Shown here one piece after another: positions 56,607 through 64,000 of a stretch of 64,000 bases of DNA. The stretch covers positions 1 to 64,000 of the forward strand of contig JAIXTT010000075.1 in assembly GCA_027483795.1 (NCBI GenBank). The letters run 5' to 3'. The notes beneath the pieces were generated by a model, which had not been told where the DNA came from, did no database searches, and saw only the letters and a program-made list of their open reading frames with translations. The translations under genes and the position numbers were made by a program. The DNA comes from Hyphomicrobiales bacterium. Lineage in GTDB: Bacteria; Pseudomonadota; Alphaproteobacteria; Rhizobiales; Beijerinckiaceae. The first letter of the stretch is position 1, and the number at the start of each line of letters is the position of its first letter.

Positions 56607-57364
56607 CGCGGCGTCGCCTCCGGCGGGCGTCGCAGCACCATGACCCCGTCCGTCTCGCCGAGTTCGATCCGGCCGAGCGTCGCGATCCGCGCGAGGAGGG
56701 CGGGCAGCGCATAAAGCGCGTGCAGGACGGGCCTGCGCGCCCTCAATTCCTCGACGGCCGGGCCGACATAGCGCTGCGCGAGCAGGATCTCGAGCCCCGC
56801 GTCCCGCGCCGCGCGCTTCAGCGTCTCGAAGCCCATGCTTCGGCGCAGGCGGGTCGGGAAGGGGGCGTAGCCGGGGCGTCCCGCGTTCCGGTCGCCCCGG
56901 ATGCTGCGGTAGTACCAGACGTGGAAGGCGTGCGGCGTGAATTTGGTGATCAGCCCCTTGGTCGAGAACGGCTCGGGACAGCCGACGACGAGCAGACCGC
57001 CCGGACGCAGGGCGGCGACCATATTGGCGAAGGCCTTGTCGGGCCGGTCGAGATGTTCGAGCACGTCGAAACAGACGACGAGATCGTAATCCGCCGTCAG
57101 GGCGCGGGGATCTTCGAGGTCTCCGAGGATCTTCTCGTCGGCGTCGTCGTTGCGTTCGAGCTGTTCGGGGCTGATGTCGAGCACCGTGACGCGCGCCTCG
57201 TGCGGCACGCGGACATGGCTGAAGGAGCCGCCTCCCGCTTCGAGGATCGCGACGGGCCGATGCCGCGGCAGGCGGGCGAGGATGAGGTCATGCACCCGGC
57301 GGAGAACGTCGTCCTGCGTCATGTGGTGCGGGCTCCCCGGTGCGGTCGCGATCGTTCCGGTCAT
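56585..57364 (-). CDS. SAM-dependent methyltransferase of the polysaccharide cluster
   Basis: A 259-residue class I methyltransferase. Motif I is AILEAGGGSFSHVRV, followed by VTVLDISPEQLERNDDADEK, DYDLVVCFDVLEHLDRPDKA (post-I and motif II) and MVAALRPGGLLVVGCPEPFS. The ATG at 57364 overlaps the flippase stop (ATGA); an ATG at 57322 is an alternative. It is the third gene of a GT2 - flippase - methyltransferase operon, so it may methylate a glycan precursor, though the substrate is unproven. The last 22 bases overlap the BY-kinase gene. Confidence 0.85.
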   Translation of the reverse strand: MTGTIATAPGSPHHMTQDDVLRRVHDLILARLPRHRPVAILEAGGGSFSHVRVPHEARVTVLDISPEQLERNDDADEKILGDLEDPRALTADYDLVVCFDVLEHLDRPDKAFANMVAALRPGGLLVVGCPEPFSTKGLITKFTPHAFHVWYYRSIRGDRNAGRPGYAPFPTRLRRSMGFETLKRAARDAGLEILLAQRYVGPAVEELRARRPVLHALYALPALLARIATLGRIELGETDGVMVLRRPPEATPRQDSGAP

Positions 57365-58794
57365 GCCGCCGCGCTCCGGGCCGCCCGTTCCGCGGGGCGC
57401 ATGCGGGTGCGCAGCCCGCCGAGATCGAGGAGGAAGGCCGCGAGGCCGTAGACCCCGAGCCCCGCGCAGCCCGCGACGAAGCCCGCGAGCGGGTCCGGAC
57501 GGTCGCGGAACGGCCAGAGCAGCGCGACGAGCGGCAGGCAGGCCGTCGCGATGCGCAGGAGATCGCCCGAGGGCAGGGGAAGGGCGAGGATCCCGCGCCC
57601 CGAAAGGGCGCTGCCGAGGGCGGCGACCGTCGCCGCGATCAGGGTCGCCGCCGCCGCCCCTTCGAGCCCGTGGATCGGGACGAGCAGGAGGTTGAGACCG
57701 ATGTCGACCGCCGCCGCCGCCAAGAGAACCAGTGCGAGCCGCAGGGCCCGGCGGGCGAGCGAAAAGGCGAAGCTGAAATAGAAGGTCTCCATCCCCTGGA
57801 TCAGCGTGGCGACCACGATCCACGGCATCAGCACCGCGCCCCAGTCCTGAAACTGCGGCCCCAGCAGAAGACGGCTCACGGCCGGGCTCAGCATCGCGAG
57901 GGCGACGGCGACGGGGACGGCGGTGCCGACGAGAAGCTGGAAATGCCGTTCGAGCACGGGCCTTACGGATTCGAGCGCGCCCGCCTCATAGGCGCGGAAG
58001 ATCAGCGGCGTGCCCGCGAGACCCACCGCGAGCATCATGACCTGCAGGCTGCGATTGGCGAGATCGTAGGGCGCGGCGTAGAGCCCCGCCGCCTCGGTGC
58101 CCATCAGGGCCGCGATGATGTAGCGGTCCGCCAGTGCGAGGACCGAACCCAGCGCCGCCGTGACCGCGAAGGGCATGCCGTAGCGCGCCAGACGCAGGAT
58201 CTCCCTGCGGTCCGCTTCGGCGAGGCGGATCTTCGACCGGTTCATCCAGAGGACGGGCAGACCGCAGGCCGCGTAGCCCGCCGTCGTGCCGAGCAGCAGC
58301 CCCGTCGCCCCGAAGCCGAGCAGCAGGAGCGAGATCCCCGTCGCGGCCGCGACCACCGCGCGCATCACGGACAGGAGGGCATAGAGCCCCGCCCTGAGTT
58401 GGGACTGCAGCAGCGAGAGCCCCATTTCCGCGAAGCCCATGGCGATGAAGAGCGGAACGCCCGTGACGAGCGCGTAGCGGATGTCGGCGTCGGTGGTGAG
58501 GAGTTCGAGAAGCACCGCGAGGGCGATCACGCCCGTGACGACCGCGAGATAGCCCGCCGCGATCTGGGTGAAGAAGAAGGTCTCGCGATGGGCATGGCTC
58601 GGCAGGAAGCGGTTGAGGGCGAGCCGCAGCCATTGCAGCAGCGCGGAATAGCCCGTCTGGGCGGCGGACACGACGAGCGCGTAGACGCCGTAGTCGGCGG
58701 GCGAGGCGAGGCGGGTCAGCACCGCGACGGACAGGACCGTGATCGCCGAAGCGCCGTAGCGCCCGAGAATGTAGAAGATGCTGTTCCTCACCAT
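57361..58794 (-). CDS. Polysaccharide flippase (MOP superfamily, Wzx-like)
   Basis: A 477-residue membrane protein with about twelve to fourteen helices. The N terminus MVRNSIFYILGRYGASAITV then LTRLASPADYGVYALVVSAA is typical of Wzx/PST exporters that flip undecaprenyl-linked oligosaccharides. IIAALMGTEAAGLYAAPYDL and LIQGMETFYFSFAFSLARRA are further family segments. It lies between a GT2 gene (12 bases upstream) and the methyltransferase (4-base overlap). Confidence 0.93.
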   Translation of the reverse strand: MVRNSIFYILGRYGASAITVLSVAVLTRLASPADYGVYALVVSAAQTGYSALLQWLRLALNRFLPSHAHRETFFFTQIAAGYLAVVTGVIALAVLLELLTTDADIRYALVTGVPLFIAMGFAEMGLSLLQSQLRAGLYALLSVMRAVVAAATGISLLLLGFGATGLLLGTTAGYAACGLPVLWMNRSKIRLAEADRREILRLARYGMPFAVTAALGSVLALADRYIIAALMGTEAAGLYAAPYDLANRSLQVMMLAVGLAGTPLIFRAYEAGALESVRPVLERHFQLLVGTAVPVAVALAMLSPAVSRLLLGPQFQDWGAVLMPWIVVATLIQGMETFYFSFAFSLARRALRLALVLLAAAAVDIGLNLLLVPIHGLEGAAAATLIAATVAALGSALSGRGILALPLPSGDLLRIATACLPLVALLWPFRDRPDPLAGFVAGCAGLGVYGLAAFLLDLGGLRTRMRPAERAARSAAA

Positions 58795-58806
58795 CCTTCC
58801 GCGCCC

Positions 58807-59739
58807 TCAGTGCGGGAAGAGGGTGCGGGTCGCGCCCGAGATGAAGGGCTTCACGAGACGCCAGTGCAGGAGGCTGTCGGGATAGCGCACCGCGCCGCGG
58901 GCGACGTAGCGGGCGAAGCCGCGCCAGTTCTTTCGGAAGAGTTCGTTGCGCGCGGCGCTCCAATAGGTGTCCAGCTCCGCGAGCCGGCGTCGCGCGCGGA
59001 GCTCCTCCTCGCTGAACCGCCGGCGGAGTTCCGCGCGGCGATGAATGGCCTCGACCGCGGCGAAATTCGGCTCGTCGGCGGTGCCGCGCAACCGCATCTG
59101 CGCGCCGGTCGGCGCCTGCCGGTAGAGCAGCGCGACGGTGTTGCGGAGCGGCAGAAAATCCCCGCGTTCGGCGAGGCGGCACCAGAATTCCCAGTCCTCG
59201 CCGAGGCGGAGCTCGGGATCGAACCCCCCGATCTCGCGGGCGGCCCGGGTGCGGATGCAGAGCGTGCCGCCGTTGACGACGACGTTCTTGCCGATCAGCT
59301 CCCGCAGCGTGTCGCGCTCCGGGATGCGTTGCAGCCGCTCGAGGGCCGCGGCCCGCGGCTCGCGAAAGGAGCCTCTGAACTTCCGATAGCCCGCAAGGCA
59401 GGCGACGCGCTCCGGATCCGCCTTCATCGGCCTGACCATCGCCTTCAGCGCGCCGGGCAGAAGCAGATCGTCCGCGTCGAGGAACAGGACCAGCTGCGCG
59501 CGGGCCAGCCAGAGCCCGGTGTTGCGGGCCCGGCCGACGCCGCGGTTCATGGTCCGCGTCACCATCAACCGCGGATCCCGCAGACGGCGGGCCTCCTCTT
59601 CGGTGCCGTCCCGCGAGCCGTCGTCGACGACGATGATCTCGAAGCTCGGGCCCTCCTGCAGCAGCACGCTTTCCAGCGCCTCGCGGATGGTCGCTTCGGC
59701 GTCGAAGGCGGCGATCACGATCGTGACGTCCGGTGTCAT
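58807..59739 (-). CDS. Family 2 glycosyltransferase
   Basis: A 310-residue GT-A enzyme. TIVIAAFDAEATIREALESV is the nucleotide-binding start; IIVVDDGSRDGTEEEARRLR, NRGVGRARNTGLWLARAQLV and the DxD-type LVLFLDADDLLLPGALKAMV follow, with the acceptor-side LRLGEDWEFWCRLAERGDFL. The ATG at 59739 is preferred (GGAG upstream); an ATG 15 bases upstream is possible. It heads the minus-strand operon with the flippase and methyltransferase and should add one sugar of the repeat unit. Confidence 0.92.
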   Translation of the reverse strand: MTPDVTIVIAAFDAEATIREALESVLLQEGPSFEIIVVDDGSRDGTEEEARRLRDPRLMVTRTMNRGVGRARNTGLWLARAQLVLFLDADDLLLPGALKAMVRPMKADPERVACLAGYRKFRGSFREPRAAALERLQRIPERDTLRELIGKNVVVNGGTLCIRTRAAREIGGFDPELRLGEDWEFWCRLAERGDFLPLRNTVALLYRQAPTGAQMRLRGTADEPNFAAVEAIHRRAELRRRFSEEELRARRRLAELDTYWSAARNELFRKNWRGFARYVARGAVRYPDSLLHWRLVKPFISGATRTLFPH

Positions 59740-59927
59740 GGCGCTCCGCAGCATCGAAAAGGATCGTTCGGCCCGAGACGGGCGCAGGCGACGGTCGGCA
59801 CTCGGCTTACGTTAGGGAACTTTGTGGCGAGCATATGCCTTCCTTAACGGAAAGCGCAACGGCCGGATCGGTTCCCGTCTCCGCTTCGCGCTTCGTTCCT
59901 GCGGTTCGAGAGAGACGAGGAGGGCGC

Positions 59928-60761
59928 ATGGGCGGGCGGACGGAGGAGCATCGGACCCTGCCTCTCGGCGGGTTGCCCGTGATCGCCGCCACCCGAGCCG
60001 CGCTCGCGGAGATGCTGGTCGAGGATCGGCGCGTGCGGCGCGGCGCGGGGCTGCCTCCCAAGCTGCTGACCTCCGCCAACGGCCATGTGCTGGCCCTGTG
60101 CGACCGCGATCCCGCCTTCCGCGCGGCGGTCGCCGCGGCCGACGTGATCGACGCGGACGGGATGAGCCTCGTGATCGCCTCGCGCTGGTTGGCCGACGCG
60201 CCTTTGCCCGAGCGCGTCGCGACGACGGATTTCTTCCATGACGCGGCGCGGGTCGGGGAACGGGGCGGCATGAGCTTCTTCCTGCTCGGGGCGACCGAGA
60301 CGGTGAACGCCGAAGCGCTCGCGCGGGTCCGCGAGGCCTATCCCGGCCTGCGGGCGGAGGGGCGGGACGGCTATTTCGGCCCCGGCGAGGAGGCCGAAGT
60401 CATCGAAGAGATCCGCCGCGCGCGGCCCGACGTCGTCTGGGTGGGGCTCGGCGTGCCGCGCGAACAGGCCTTCGCGCTCCGGCTGCGGGAGGCGCTGGCG
60501 GAGGACGGCGTCACCTGGATCAAGACCTGCGGAGGGCTGTTCGACTTCCTGTCGGGCGCGCGGATCCGCGCGCCGCGCTTCATGCAGGACATCGGTTTCG
60601 AATGGCTCTGGCGGACGGCGATGGAGCCGCGGCGTCTCTTCAAGCGCTACGCCGTGACCAATCTGCGGGCCATCGGCGTGATGGCGAAGCACGGCCGCCG
60701 GACGCGGGAGGCCGGGCGCATCGCGCCCCGCCTCGCCCGTCCGGGACCGGACGCGCCGTGA
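59928..60761 (+). CDS. WecG/TagA/CpsF-family glycosyltransferase
   Basis: A 277-residue GT26 enzyme that transfers a sugar, often an N-acetyl-mannosamine type, to a lipid-linked acceptor. Family blocks are KLLTSANGHVLALCDRDPAF, ADVIDADGMSLVIASRWLAD, GMSFFLLGATETVNAEALAR, YPGLRAEGRDGYFGPGEEAE and RPDVVWVGLGVPREQAFALR. The ATG at 59928 follows a strong GAGGAGG; the frame is open 65 codons further upstream but without a good site. It heads the plus-strand half of the cluster. Confidence 0.92.
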   Translation: MGGRTEEHRTLPLGGLPVIAATRAALAEMLVEDRRVRRGAGLPPKLLTSANGHVLALCDRDPAFRAAVAAADVIDADGMSLVIASRWLADAPLPERVATTDFFHDAARVGERGGMSFFLLGATETVNAEALARVREAYPGLRAEGRDGYFGPGEEAEVIEEIRRARPDVVWVGLGVPREQAFALRLREALAEDGVTWIKTCGGLFDFLSGARIRAPRFMQDIGFEWLWRTAMEPRRLFKRYAVTNLRAIGVMAKHGRRTREAGRIAPRLARPGPDAP

Positions 60762-60788
60762 GGGCCGTGCCGTCATGAGGGAGGAGCG

Positions 60789-62147
60789 ATGAGGGACGTT
60801 CCTTGGCCGCCGCGGCCGCGACGCCGGTCGCCGTCGCCGCCGCCTTCGGCCGCGACGCCCGCGGGCGCGCCGTCACGGGCGGAGACGGTCTTCGCGGTGA
60901 TCGCGGTCTTCCTGACGGGCACGCAGGCGACGCCGATGCTGCTCGGCGGCGACGAGGCGGGCGGAGCGCGGCCCGTCGCGGTGCATGCCGTCTTCCTGTC
61001 GGTCTATTGCGTGACCTTTCTCCTGATGCTGAGGACGCCGCGCGTCTTCGCGGCCTTTCTGTTCGGCACGCCTCTGCTCGCGATCACGGTGCTGTGGCCC
61101 TTCCTGTCGATCGCGTGGTCGGTCGATCCCGCCGCTTCGATCCAGCGCGGCGTCGCTCTCGTCGGCTCCTCGCTGCTCGGCGTGCATCTCGCCCGGCGTT
61201 TCCCTCCGCCGCTCCTCGTGCGCGTTCTCGGGGCGGGCTTCATGCTTGCCGCGCTCGGCAGCGCGGTGATGATCTTCGCCGTGCCCGCGCTGGGCCGCAT
61301 GACGAGCGAGAACTGGGTCGGCGCCTGGCGCGGTCTCTATTTCCACAAGAACAGCCTCGGATCGGCCATGGCGGCGGGCGCGGTGATCCTCGTCTTCGCG
61401 GTGCGGGAGGCGCGGGGCGCGGGGCGCTTCGTCTTCGCCGCCGGGCTCGCGGCGGCGGTGGTGCTGCTCGCGGGCTCGCGTTCGACCACGGCGCTTCTCG
61501 CCTTCGTCGCGATGATCGGGGTCATGCTCTGGGCGCGCTCGGTGCGGAAGACGCCGACGACGGCGTGGCTCTTCACGCTGCTCGCGGCGGGGATGATCCT
61601 GATCGCGGCCTTGCCGCTGCTGAGCGCCGCGGGCTTCCGCGCGGCGATGCAGCTGCTCGGCAAGAATGCGGAACTCTCGGGACGCCTCCCGTTGTGGGAA
61701 CTGGTGCTGCAGGCCGTCTCCCTCCGGCCTTGGCTCGGCTACGGCTACGAGGCCTTCTGGAATCCCGACGCGCCGCTCGTGCGGCTGATCGCGCAGTCCC
61801 TGCGCTATACGCCCTTCTATTCGCACAACGGCGTGCTGGAGACCCTGCTCAACGGCGGCGTCGTGCTGCTGGCGCCGGTTCTGCTGCTCTACGTCGCGAC
61901 GCTGATCCGGTCCTATCTCTTCATGCGCGCCGCGCCGCGGGAGCCGACCGCCGCCTTGCCGCTCGTGTTCTGCGTGTTCTTCGTCTTCGCCAATTTCAGC
62001 GAGTCGAAGATCCTGCTGCGCAACGATCTCGTCTGCTCGCTCTTCGTCGGCTTCTCCTTCCTCACGGCGCGGGCGGTGCGCCTGCGCTTCCGCGCGCCGG
62101 TCTTCGCGACGCGCCGGACGGCCGCCGCGCCGGGAGGGGCGCGATGA
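60789..62147 (+). CDS. O-antigen ligase / polymerase family membrane protein
   Basis: A 452-residue protein with about ten to twelve membrane helices. The Wzy_C region contains the large periplasmic loop with KNAELSGRLPLWELVLQAVS, RPWLGYGYEAFWNPDAPLVR and FYSHNGVLETLLNGGVVLLA, the conserved His-Asn segment of WaaL/Wzy enzymes. LYFHKNSLGSAMAAGAVILV is also typical. It probably polymerises repeat units or ligates chains. Its stop overlaps the next GT2 gene (ATGA). Confidence 0.9.
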   Translation: MRDVPWPPRPRRRSPSPPPSAATPAGAPSRAETVFAVIAVFLTGTQATPMLLGGDEAGGARPVAVHAVFLSVYCVTFLLMLRTPRVFAAFLFGTPLLAITVLWPFLSIAWSVDPAASIQRGVALVGSSLLGVHLARRFPPPLLVRVLGAGFMLAALGSAVMIFAVPALGRMTSENWVGAWRGLYFHKNSLGSAMAAGAVILVFAVREARGAGRFVFAAGLAAAVVLLAGSRSTTALLAFVAMIGVMLWARSVRKTPTTAWLFTLLAAGMILIAALPLLSAAGFRAAMQLLGKNAELSGRLPLWELVLQAVSLRPWLGYGYEAFWNPDAPLVRLIAQSLRYTPFYSHNGVLETLLNGGVVLLAPVLLLYVATLIRSYLFMRAAPREPTAALPLVFCVFFVFANFSESKILLRNDLVCSLFVGFSFLTARAVRLRFRAPVFATRRTAAAPGGAR

Positions 62148-63142
62148 CCCGCGACCGGCCCGCGCGCATCGCGCTCTGCATCCCGACCTTCCGCCGCCCC
62201 GGCGGGCTGGAGCGCGCGTTGCGGGGCGTCGCGGCGCAGCGGTTCCGCCGTGTCCCGGAACCCGAGGTCGCGGTCCATGTCGTGGACAACGACGCCGGGG
62301 GGCCGATGAAGGAACTCGTCGAGCGGCTCGCCCGCGGGCTGCGCGGTCCCGTCCTGCATCATTGCGAGCCGCGACGCGGCATCGCGACCGTGCGCAACCG
62401 CTGCCTCGATCTTCTCGGTCCCGACGACGACGCGCTCGTCTTTCTCGACGACGACGAGGTGCCCCGCCCCGATTGGCTCGACGCGCTGATCGCCGTCGCC
62501 GGCGAGACGCGGGCCGAGATCGTGCAGGGGCCGGTGCTCTCGCATTACGTCGATCCCGTCCCCGACTGGTTCGTAAAGGGGCGCTTCCTGCAATTGGGCC
62601 CGTTCGAGGACGGGCGGGAACTGCGCTTCGGCTACAGCGGCAACGTGCTCATCGACGCCGCCGCGCTGCGGGAGATCGGGCCGCGCTTCGACGAGCGCTT
62701 CAACGCCACGGGCGGCGAGGACCAGCATTTCTTCATCCGCATGATGCGCGAAGGCTGCCGGATCGTGACCGCGGGCGACGCGGTCGTCGACGAATGGGTG
62801 CCCGCCACGCGGACGACGCTCGCCTCTCTGCTGAAACGCCGCGCCCGCGTCGGCGCGACGCTCGCGCTCGCCGAGACGATCGAGGACGGCGGGCCGCGGC
62901 GGCGGGCGCGTCGCGCCCTGCGAGGGGCCGCGGGCATGGCCGTCGCGGCGCTCGCCCTGCCCGTGCTCGCCGCCCTGCGCGGCCGGGCGGGAGGAGCCGA
63001 GGCGCTCGGACGCTTCGCCTACGGCGCGGGGCAGATCGCCGGACTGACGGGCCGGATCCATCGCGAATACGACGTGATCCATGCGGTCGCGGCCGAGGCG
63101 GTTCATGTCCCCCGCGCCGACGAGGAACGGCGCCCGACATGA
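62144..63142 (+). CDS. Family 2 glycosyltransferase
   Basis: A 332-residue GT2 enzyme. IALCIPTFRRPGGLERALRG is the nucleotide-binding strand, VHVVDNDAGG and RRGIATVRNRCLDLLG follow, and the DxD site is VFLDDDEVPRPDWLDALIAV. NATGGEDQHFFIRMMREGCR is the conserved C-terminal ED motif region. A hydrophobic stretch near residue 265 (GMAVAALALPVLAALRG) may anchor it to the membrane. It overlaps the ligase gene upstream and the GH16 gene downstream by 4 bases each. Confidence 0.92.
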   Translation: MTRDRPARIALCIPTFRRPGGLERALRGVAAQRFRRVPEPEVAVHVVDNDAGGPMKELVERLARGLRGPVLHHCEPRRGIATVRNRCLDLLGPDDDALVFLDDDEVPRPDWLDALIAVAGETRAEIVQGPVLSHYVDPVPDWFVKGRFLQLGPFEDGRELRFGYSGNVLIDAAALREIGPRFDERFNATGGEDQHFFIRMMREGCRIVTAGDAVVDEWVPATRTTLASLLKRRARVGATLALAETIEDGGPRRRARRALRGAAGMAVAALALPVLAALRGRAGGAEALGRFAYGAGQIAGLTGRIHREYDVIHAVAAEAVHVPRADEERRPT

Positions 63143-63981
63143 CCGGAGCCGACGCCGCGCCGCCGCCGCCCGCCCTCGTCGCGCCCGCACCGGGGCGGAC
63201 CGCGCAGGCCGAACCGCGGAGGCCGTGGACGCCCGACCCGCCTTCCGCCCCCGACGTGATCTTCGAGGACGAGTTCGACCGCGCGCCGGACGAGCCGGGG
63301 TCGCCCTGGATGACGACCTATTTCTGGGGCGGACGGACGCTGCCGACCAACAAGGAGGAGCAGTTCTATCTCGACCGGAACTACCGGCCGCCGTCCGGCC
63401 TGCCGCAGCCTTTCAGGCCCTTCGAGATCCGGGACGGGATGCTCGTGATCCGCGCCGAGCGGATTCCGCCGGAGCGCCGCGGCGATTTCGGCGGGCTCGC
63501 CTATGCGTCGGGCCTGATCACGACGTGGAAGTCCTTCGCCTTCACCTATGGCCGGGTCGAGGTGCGGGCGAAGTTCCCGTCGGGCAAGGGTTTGTGGCCG
63601 GCGATCTGGCTTCTGCGCCGGGACTCCGGGAAGAACGGCGAGATCGACATCGTCGAAATGCTCGGCCATCGCCCGGACTTCATGACGTCGACGCTGCATT
63701 ATCCGGAAGGCGGCGTGATGAAGAGCGACAAGCTCCTGCGCCTGAAGGGGCCGGAGCTGGGCGGCCGGTTCCGGGTCTACGAACTGGAATGGACGGCCGA
63801 GCACATCGTGATCCGCCTCGACGGCGAGGAGCTGGCGCGCCGCCCGACGCCCGAGGCGTTCAAGCGGCCGATGTATCTGCTCGTCAATCTCGCCGTCGGC
63901 GGGCAATGGCCCGGTCCGCCCGACGCGGCCACCGTCTTCCCCGCCGAAATGCTGATCGATTACGTCCGAATCCGGCGTTGA
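63139..63981 (+). CDS. Family 16 glycoside hydrolase
   Basis: A 280-residue beta-jellyroll endoglycanase or transglycosylase. The catalytic motif is GEIDIVEMLGHRPDF (ExDxxE); GRVEVRAKFPSGKGLWPAIW and the later YELEWTAEHIVIRLDGEELA are standard GH16 strands. The N terminus (MTGADAAPPPPALVAPAPGR) is Pro/Ala-rich and lacks a recognisable signal peptide, so the export route is unclear. In rhizobial EPS clusters, ExoK/ExsH-type GH16 enzymes trim succinoglycan, which suggests an EPS-processing role. It is the last complete gene; the final 19 bases hold nothing recognisable. Confidence 0.92.
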   Translation: MTGADAAPPPPALVAPAPGRTAQAEPRRPWTPDPPSAPDVIFEDEFDRAPDEPGSPWMTTYFWGGRTLPTNKEEQFYLDRNYRPPSGLPQPFRPFEIRDGMLVIRAERIPPERRGDFGGLAYASGLITTWKSFAFTYGRVEVRAKFPSGKGLWPAIWLLRRDSGKNGEIDIVEMLGHRPDFMTSTLHYPEGGVMKSDKLLRLKGPELGGRFRVYELEWTAEHIVIRLDGEELARRPTPEAFKRPMYLLVNLAVGGQWPGPPDAATVFPAEMLIDYVRIRR

Positions 63982-64000
63982 GGGGGACCCCCCTTCGCGT

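Noticed and set aside
59815-59860. GGAAC near 59817 as an EcfG promoter for the WecG-like gene
   Set aside because: No CGTT at 16-17 bases spacing.

Overview
The window is chromosomal DNA from a very GC-rich alphaproteobacterium, most likely of the Hyphomicrobiales (Rhizobiales). The evidence is the complete alphaproteobacterial general stress module phyR / nepR-ecfG, a SciP (DUF1153) gene, paired REP-like palindromes typical of the class, and runs of housekeeping genes in an order I recall from Rhizobiales (pdxH - DnaJ-like - fabI - histidine phosphatase - aroC - ribB; ygfZ divergent from pyrC). Gene density is high, and many neighbours share 4-base stop/start overlaps. Most long open frames on the opposite strand of real genes are codon-bias shadows and were left out.

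Layout. 1-11 kb: the 5' part of glyQ, dxs, a pirin, xseB, a RelE/Xre toxin-antitoxin pair, a NUDIX-winged-helix regulator, a phosphatase, an HD hydrolase, tag and ygfZ (all minus), then pyrC (plus), a Nudix hydrolase and a PIN/Phd toxin-antitoxin pair. 11-26 kb: pdxH, an SDR, a surface lipoprotein, a DnaJ-like protein, kup, fabI, aroC, ribB, a histone-deacetylase-like hydrolase, a metallophosphoesterase, a class III aminotransferase and an amidase. REP-like elements sit in four of the gene ends here.

26-38 kb is a general-stress-response island. Ten perfect GGAAC-N16/17-CGTT promoters, the sigma-EcfG signature, drive small stress proteins, glf, a putative small RNA with a C-rich loop (GsrN-like), and the regulators phyR and nepR-ecfG themselves. 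bioY, a metallo-beta-lactamase-fold hydrolase and an STT3-like membrane protein lie within this stretch without such promoters.

38-44 kb: a TolC-type outer-membrane protein diverges, across an AT-rich patch, from a 1.3-kilo-residue ORF. Its N-terminal two thirds are an RTX protein and its C-terminal third is the tail of a MotA/TolQ/ExbB-type channel protein, which looks chimeric. 44-49 kb: tRNA-Pro(CGG), tRNA-Gln(TTG), tspO, a uric-acid pair (uraH, puuD), a PilZ protein, a protein with a nitrile-hydratase-like fold (NHLP-like) and an alpha/beta hydrolase. 49-54 kb: a phosphorelay group (two paralogous winged-helix proteins, an HPt protein, a hybrid histidine kinase, an OmpR-type regulator) and sciP. 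54-64 kb: an exopolysaccharide cluster (Wzz/BY-kinase, methyltransferase, flippase, three glycosyltransferases, O-antigen ligase/polymerase, GH16 glycanase) that probably continues past the right edge.
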